From: Sphingomonas sp.
Lineage (GTDB): Bacteria; Pseudomonadota; Alphaproteobacteria; Sphingomonadales; Sphingomonadaceae
Assembly (NCBI RefSeq): GCF_024508665.1
Contig: NZ_JANINP010000007.1
Span: 1-64,000 of the forward strand
Direction: 5' to 3'
Length of the DNA: 64,000 nucleotides
A program made the translations under genes and the position numbers. The notes beneath the pieces are model-generated. The model saw nothing but the letters and a program-made list of their open reading frames with translations. It searched no databases and was not told where the DNA came from. This document shows, piece by piece, positions 59,758 through 64,000 of this stretch (positions are counted from its first letter, which is position 1; every line of letters begins with the position of its first letter).

Positions 59758-60701
59758 AACGGCTCTATCGAACGCTGATCTTGCATACCTGTCTGGCGGC
59801 GGCCGTTCCGGCGGCAGGCCTGGGGGCGAAGCCGGCCCCGCTGGCGGCCACAACCCAGCCGCGCCCGGCGACCAAACCGGTCCCCGGACGTGCTGTACGG
59901 CATCGGTCGTCCCCTCGCGAACGCATGCCTGCCGCCGAGCGCGTGGTGCGCGCCGCGAATCTCGCCGCGACCCGCGAGCCACAGGTCGCAGGCTATATCG
60001 ATGCCGGTCAGATCTTTCCGTTCGCAGAGGGCGCCCTTTACGCGGTGTACGCCGCCCCCGAGCGGGTCACCGACGTTGCCCTTCAGCCAGGCGAGACCCT
60101 GATATCGGTTGCTGCCGGCGATACCGCGCGCTGGCTGATCGGGGATACGACGAGTGGCGACAAGGAAGCCAGGCGCACGCATATTCTGATCAAGCCGGTC
60201 GCGGCCGGGTTGGCGACCAATGTTGTGATCGCGACCGATCGCCGTACCTATCATCTAGCCCTTACCAGCACCGCTGCGACAGCAATGACAGCCCTGGCCT
60301 GGACGTACCCCGAGGACGCGCTGATTGCCGTCAAGCGCACCCCCGACCAACCCGTGGTATCCTCGTCACCCCCGCCTGTCCCCGGGATTGCGCCTGACCG
60401 GCTCGAGTTCGGCTATTCGTTGTCCGGCGCCCGTCCGGCCTGGCGGCCCCTGCGTGTCTTCGATGACGGCCGGCAGACTTATATCGAGTTCCCGCCTGGG
60501 CTGGCGGTCGGAGAAGCGCCGCCCTTGTTCCTCGTCGACCCGAACGGTGTCGCGCAATTGGTCAATTACCGGCTGATCGGCCGCTATTATGTCGTCGACC
60601 GGCTATTCGATCGTGCCGAATTGCGGCTGGGCCTGAAGCATCAGATCGTTGTCCGAATCACCCGGGTCGCGAGCAACACCCGCGCGAAGCAATCGTCATG
60701 A
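59754..60701 (+). CDS. trbG: TrbG (VirB9-like)
   Basis: The 315-residue periplasmic protein starts at GTG 59754 inside the trbF stop. It has a signal peptide, then the VirB9 beta domains (IFPFAEGALYAVYAAPERVT, GDTARWLIGDTTSGD, THILIKPVAAGLATNVVIAT). The C-terminal domain is WRPLRVFDDGRQTYIEFPPG and LVNYRLIGRYYVVDRLFDRA. It contributes to the outer-membrane core complex. Confidence 0.93.
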   Translation: MKRLYRTLILHTCLAAAVPAAGLGAKPAPLAATTQPRPATKPVPGRAVRHRSSPRERMPAAERVVRAANLAATREPQVAGYIDAGQIFPFAEGALYAVYAAPERVTDVALQPGETLISVAAGDTARWLIGDTTSGDKEARRTHILIKPVAAGLATNVVIATDRRTYHLALTSTAATAMTALAWTYPEDALIAVKRTPDQPVVSSSPPPVPGIAPDRLEFGYSLSGARPAWRPLRVFDDGRQTYIEFPPGLAVGEAPPLFLVDPNGVAQLVNYRLIGRYYVVDRLFDRAELRLGLKHQIVVRITRVASNTRAKQSS

Positions 60702-61903
60702 CCGAGAGCGACGCATGGCAAGCTGGTCCCAAGCTGGATCCTGAGACGCTTGCGCTCCGGGCCCGGCCCGAGCGCCCGATCCGCTTCCGGCGGGGCGCGG
60801 TCATCGCCATTGCCGGAACGGTTTGCGCAAGCCTGGCAGCCGTTACATGGGTCGCGCTCAAGCCGACCTTCTTCCAACCGGGCCGCGGAGACTCGGAAAT
60901 GTCTCAGCCGCTCGGCAAAGCGCCGTCCGACACGCTCGCGGCGCTTCCCACGAGCTATCAAGGCGTGCCTCGCCTGGGTCCGCCGCTTCCCGGGGATCTC
61001 GGCCGGCCCATCCTCGAGCGGCAACGGCAATTGGAAGGCGCGCCGCCGGGCGGCAGCATCACGCCTCCCACTCCGCAATCATCGGCCCGCGCCCGCGCAA
61101 CTAGCGATCGCCAGTCCGCGCGTGCCTCGGCGCTCATGGTCGCGCGTTCCGTCGTACAACCTGCCGCCTCCGGTCCCGCCGCGTCGTCATTAGCACGCTC
61201 GGCGGCAGCTGACGCTCCAGCTAAGCCCGCACCCGATCCCGCGGACGATCCCAACGGCCAGCGCCATAAAATCGACTTCGTCTCGGCCGCTGGCGACCGC
61301 GACACGGTAAACCGGCACGCACTGACCAAGCCAATCTCGCCCTATATGCTGCTTGCCGGCAGCGTCATTCCGGCCAGTCTTCTGACCGGCTTGCGATCCG
61401 ACTTGCCGGGTATGGTCGTTGCCCAGGTGACGGAGCGAGTGTTCGATAGCGCGACGGGCCGGATCGAGCTCATCCCTCAGGGAGCCCGCCTCATCGGCAA
61501 GTACGATAGTGTCGTCGCTTTCGGGCAGAAACGCGCTCTCATCGCCTGGCAACGCCTCGTCATGCCCGACGGGTCATCGCTGGACCTCGAGAATGCGCCC
61601 GCGACCGATCCGCAAGGTTATGCCGGTCTTGAAGACAAGGTCGATTTTCACAGCTGGCAGCTCCTCAAGGGTATCGCCATGTCGTCCCTGCTCGGCGTCA
61701 GCGGTCAGCTGGCGCTCGGCGGAGACGGGGATCTCGTCGCCGCGCTACGCCGGTCGACCCAGGACAACGTAGCCCGTGCCGGCGATCAGCTTACCAGCCG
61801 CAATCTGTCGGTTCAGCCGACTCTGACGGTCCGGCCAGGGGCGCCCGTGCGGTTGCTCGTGCACAAGGACCTGATCCTGGCACCCTGGATGGAAGGACAA
61901 TGA
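60698..61903 (+). CDS. trbI: TrbI (VirB10-like)
   Basis: ATG 60698 overlaps the trbG stop. The 401-residue protein has a cytoplasmic lead, one membrane helix (GAVIAIAGTVCASLAAVTWV), a Pro/Ala-rich periplasmic stretch and the VirB10 domain (SPYMLLAGSVIPASLLTGLR, SDLPGMVVAQVTERVFDSAT, GRIELIPQGARLIGKYDSVV). It spans from inner to outer membrane and transmits energy from TraG and TrbB. Confidence 0.94.
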   Translation: MTESDAWQAGPKLDPETLALRARPERPIRFRRGAVIAIAGTVCASLAAVTWVALKPTFFQPGRGDSEMSQPLGKAPSDTLAALPTSYQGVPRLGPPLPGDLGRPILERQRQLEGAPPGGSITPPTPQSSARARATSDRQSARASALMVARSVVQPAASGPAASSLARSAAADAPAKPAPDPADDPNGQRHKIDFVSAAGDRDTVNRHALTKPISPYMLLAGSVIPASLLTGLRSDLPGMVVAQVTERVFDSATGRIELIPQGARLIGKYDSVVAFGQKRALIAWQRLVMPDGSSLDLENAPATDPQGYAGLEDKVDFHSWQLLKGIAMSSLLGVSGQLALGGDGDLVAALRRSTQDNVARAGDQLTSRNLSVQPTLTVRPGAPVRLLVHKDLILAPWMEGQ

Positions 61904-61904
61904 C

Positions 61905-62114
61905 ATGGCGGATCTCAAGCTCGCCAGATTACCCGATCGCGTACCGGTCAAGCTCGCCATCGCTGTCCTGCCCGAGTTGCATAACCGGCTGCTCTCTTAT
62001 GCGGCTGCCTATGCCGAAACCTATCAATCGGAGGAGCCGCTCTCCGAATTGATTCCGGCGATGTTGGCGGCGTTTCTCGACAGCGACCGCGATTTCGCGC
62101 GGCGTGCGAAATAG
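61905..62114 (+). CDS. DUF2274 family protein
   Basis: The 69-residue product (ADLKLARLPDRVPVKLAIAV, LLSYAAAYAETYQSEEPLSE) is the small DUF2274 protein that regularly follows trbI in alphaproteobacterial elements. It starts one base after the trbI stop. It is helical with no enzyme motif, and ends the trb operon before a strong inverted repeat. Confidence 0.9.
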   Translation: MADLKLARLPDRVPVKLAIAVLPELHNRLLSYAAAYAETYQSEEPLSELIPAMLAAFLDSDRDFARRAK

Positions 62115-62153
62115 CGATCTGGCGGCGGCGCCTTTCGTTCCCGAAGTTAACCG

Positions 62154-62188
62154 GCGGCCGTCACGCCAGCGCTGAACGTGACGGCCGC
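62154..62188. terminator. Bidirectional terminator between convergent genes
   Basis: GCGGCCGTCACG (62154-62165) and CGTGACGGCCGC (62177-62188) form a perfect 12-bp stem with an 11-nt loop. The site lies between the convergent DUF2274 gene (stop 62114) and the small minus-strand gene (stop 62195), so it can serve both. Confidence 0.7.
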
Positions 62189-62194
62189 GCCGGG

Positions 62195-62386
62195 TCAGGC
62201 GGGCTTTGCGCCGGGCGTTCCGCATTTGGCGAACCTGCCGTTCGCTGTCTTGCAGCGGACGGCTTTCTTCGGTGCCTCCGGGCACTTGATGAACTTGCCC
62301 TTGGCATCCCGGCAACGCGGCGCGGCCGCACCGGCAGGCACGGCAAGTATCGCAGTTGCGGCCAAGGCTAGAGCAAATCGGAACAT
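62195..62386 (-). CDS. Small secreted Cys-rich protein
   Basis: ATG 62386 follows GGAAGGG; the longer open frame has no signal. The 63-residue product has a signal peptide (FRFALALAATAILAVPAGAA). The mature part has two similar blocks, RCRDAKGKFIKCP and RCKTANGRFAKCG, each with a Cys pair around a KGKF/NGRF turn. Tandem RC.(D/T)A.G(K/R)F.KC units occur in small exported proteins of sphingomonads. Function is unknown; disulfide-linked periplasmic peptide is a reasonable guess. Confidence 0.75.
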   Translation of the reverse strand: MFRFALALAATAILAVPAGAAAPRCRDAKGKFIKCPEAPKKAVRCKTANGRFAKCGTPGAKPA

Positions 62387-62483
62387 GATGCGGCCCTTCC
62401 ATCGGTGATATGCGAGACGATAACGTGATGCGCTGGGAGGACCAGATCGATTACCCGGCTCTGCCACCTCCCAGCATAGCCCG

Positions 62484-62933
62484 TCAGGATTCTACCCTTG
62501 TCGCGCGACGACGAGGCGTCGCCTTCCGGCCGAGCCCTATCTTGTTGGCCATCGCCCGTCGCTTTTCGGAATACGCCGGAGCGACCATCGGATAATCGGC
62601 CTTGAGACCATAACGCTCGCGATATTCGGCGGGCGTCAGCCCATGAGTCTTGAGATGCCGGCGCAGCGCCTTGTACGGCTTGCCGTCGATCATCGAGATG
62701 ATGTGGTCGCGCGACGCGAGGGATTTGCGCACGCTGACTGCGGGGACGTGCGTTTCTGCGGCGTCGTCGTCAGTAGTTGCCGACGCGCCACCCAATTCAG
62801 AAACCGCCTGATGCATCGTCTTGAGAAAAGCAGGCACCTCTTCCGCCGTCGCGCGGGTATTGGGATTGGTCAGCCAGGCGATGGTCAGGTCCGTCGCGAG
62901 GTCAATCGTCGTTTTGGTAGCCGTTTCTTCCAT
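62484..62933 (-). CDS. MucR/Ros family transcriptional regulator
   Basis: The 149-residue protein has a variable N-terminus (EETATKTTIDLATDLTIAWL) and the Ros/MucR zinc-finger-like domain. It contains VRKSLASRDHIISMIDGKPY, KALRRHLKTHGLTPAEYRER and YGLKADYPMVAPAYSEKRR. The first metal ligand is not a standard CXXC pair: the usual Cys positions before SMIDGK appear to be Ala/Asp, as in zinc-free Ros homologues. MucR-type proteins bind AT-rich targets and often silence horizontally acquired genes and exopolysaccharide or transfer functions. It lies at the edge of the conjugation block and may regulate it. Confidence 0.88.
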   Translation of the reverse strand: MEETATKTTIDLATDLTIAWLTNPNTRATAEEVPAFLKTMHQAVSELGGASATTDDDAAETHVPAVSVRKSLASRDHIISMIDGKPYKALRRHLKTHGLTPAEYRERYGLKADYPMVAPAYSEKRRAMANKIGLGRKATPRRRATRVES

Positions 62934-63178
62934 GCTTGTTTCCTTCGGATCGCAATTGTTCTTGGCGATTGTCCCTACGGCTAGGCGAACCCGATCGGTG
63001 CGGCAAGAGGTGTGGCTGACACATTGCTTGGGCTAATATCGGCAGCGCGAATATTCTCGCCGGACGTGCATCGACTGTTTATCGGGCCATAGGGTTGGCG
63101 GTCGACGCGTCGACCGCGTCCGGTCGCAGCAGATTCGCCTGCTGCGCAGCGTGGTCCTGTCTCGAGTTGGGAAGATCG

Positions 63179-64000
63179 ATGTCCTCCATCGGCGGATTCG
63201 TGAAAGGGAATGGTGCTCCCGTGTCAAACGCGGAGGTGGATCGTTTCGCGGCCGCCTTGCCCGTGTTCGGAATGGATGGCCTGGGACGCTGGCAGCATGG
63301 TCCGGTCGCGCTCCTATCGACACCGCGAAACGGTATCGCCCGGCCAGGATTGGGGGACGTGGCCGTGTGCTTCGATGGCCGGCTCGACAATCGCGCCGAA
63401 CTCCTTTCTCTGTTGGGCGCTGCCGCGCCCACTTTGGCAGAGGGGCCCGACAGCGTGCTGGTCCAGGCTCTGGTGCTGGCGCTGGGCGATCGCTTCCTGC
63501 AGCATCTGGTCGGCGACTTCGCCTTGGCGGTCTGGCACTGCCGCCGACGGTCCTTGCTCTGCGCGCGCTCGGCGACGGGATGGCGACCGCTCCTCTGGGC
63601 GCGGGACGGGGCGGGACTGGCGTTTGCAACCGAGGTCGCGATCCTGGCCGCGGGCTTGTCCGATCATGCGCTCAAGCCCAACGAGGGATATCTCGCCGAG
63701 ATCCTGTCGGCGCGCATCGCAACCGCCACAGAGACGTGCTGGGAGGGCGTCAACCGGTTACCAGCAGGCGGCGCGCTGCGCTATTGCGACGGGCGCCTCG
63801 ATCAATGGACCTGGTATGAAGAAGCGTATGAAGACTTGTCCGGACGCTCGGATGCGGAGCATGTCGAACAGTTCGTCGCCCTGTTCGACCAAGCGATCAT
63901 AACCTCGCTGCCCAAAGACAAGGGTGCTTCGATTCATGTCTCGGGGGGGCTCGATTCATCCTCGGTCTTCTGCAGGGCAGTCGAGCTACGTGAGCTCGGT
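63179..64000 (+). CDS. Asparagine-synthase-like protein (lasso-peptide cyclase candidate), cut by window end
   Basis: The frame opens at ATG 63179 and is still open at 64000 (274 codons). The N-terminal glutaminase-like domain reads SSIGGFVKGNGAPVSNAEVD, then FDGRLDNRAELLSLLG and HLVGDFALAVWH. The PP-loop ATP site is HVSGGLDSSSVFCRAVEL. In true glutamine-dependent asparagine synthetases residue 2 is the nucleophile Cys (MCGI); here it is Ser (MSSIGG), so glutamine hydrolysis is unlikely. Loss of this Cys is typical of lasso-peptide macrocyclases (McjC class) and other amide ligases. I found no clear precursor gene just upstream; the B-protein and transporter would lie beyond the window. Confidence 0.75.
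   Translation, partial: MSSIGGFVKGNGAPVSNAEVDRFAAALPVFGMDGLGRWQHGPVALLSTPRNGIARPGLGDVAVCFDGRLDNRAELLSLLGAAAPTLAEGPDSVLVQALVLALGDRFLQHLVGDFALAVWHCRRRSLLCARSATGWRPLLWARDGAGLAFATEVAILAAGLSDHALKPNEGYLAEILSARIATATETCWEGVNRLPAGGALRYCDGRLDQWTWYEEAYEDLSGRSDAEHVEQFVALFDQAIITSLPKDKGASIHVSGGLDSSSVFCRAVELRELG

Noticed and set aside
63079..63186. A 36-codon minus-strand ORF as lasso precursor
   Set aside because: It opposes the cyclase gene, overlaps its start and lacks a convincing leader Thr and Gly-plus-acid core pattern; kept only as a note.
1..64000. CRISPR arrays, tRNA genes, integrase and att sites
   Set aside because: I looked for regularly spaced repeats, cloverleaf/T-loop signatures and tyrosine or serine recombinase motifs and saw none, so the ends of the conjugative element are not defined here.

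Overview
The window is GC-rich and looks like chromosomal or large-plasmid DNA from a sphingomonad-type alphaproteobacterium. The evidence is a TonB receptor with a QDIVVTG-type box, a MucR/Ros regulator, small sphingomonad-type secreted proteins, and a Trb-type conjugation module in the order traG-copG-trbBCDEJLFGI-DUF2274. The genus call is inference from gene style, not a search.

Layout. 1-5.6 kb: an IS3-type orfA relic, then a minus-strand polymorphic toxin operon (mini-YD secreted peptide, 1386-residue RHS protein with a HH-type C-terminal tip, immunity protein). 5.9-6.2 kb: an IS256-type transposase relic. 6.5-14.6 kb: a TPR-containing winged-helix activator divergent from a 2002-residue autotransporter with a strong terminator; two near-identical GC hairpins bracket this pair. 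14.7-16.1 kb: three small minus-strand genes. 16.7-21.4 kb: the first conjugation block (DUF736, HTH, TraF-type S26 peptidase, lytic transglycosylase, hypothetical, DUF3363/VirD2-like relaxase). 21.4-50.3 kb: a 29-kb cargo block between relaxase and traG. 50.4-62.1 kb: the second conjugation block. 62.2-64 kb: a small secreted protein, MucR, and the start of an asparagine-synthase/lasso-cyclase-like gene cut by the window end.

The cargo has two parts. A glycoside-utilisation operon (24.8-39.4 kb) runs TonB receptor, GH78 alpha-L-rhamnosidase, type-B carboxylesterase, alpha/beta hydrolase, tannase/feruloyl esterase, AMP-dependent CoA ligase, small exported protein, GH3 glycosidase. It sits opposite a GntR/FCD regulator with an AT-hook-like tail. 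Stop/start overlaps at most junctions indicate one transcript, and the enzyme set suggests breakdown of acylated (phenolic) rhamnosyl-glucosides. After a candidate orphan immunity cassette flanked by 62-nt direct repeats, a serine hydrolase and an acetamidase/formamidase, there is an accessory island at 43.6-49.9 kb. It holds a class III cyclase-fold protein, a divergent RecA paralogue with a degenerate P-loop and an SSB-like acidic tail, two divergent genes with PD-(D/E)XK-like cores, and a pore-loop-like membrane protein. This is the best candidate for an undescribed (possibly defence) system, but function is inferred only from gene content and eye alignment.

Decay is visible: two IS relics, a frameshifted LysR fragment, a truncated YCII-type gene and a possibly frameshifted small ORF. 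I saw no tRNA, rRNA, CRISPR array, integrase or att site.
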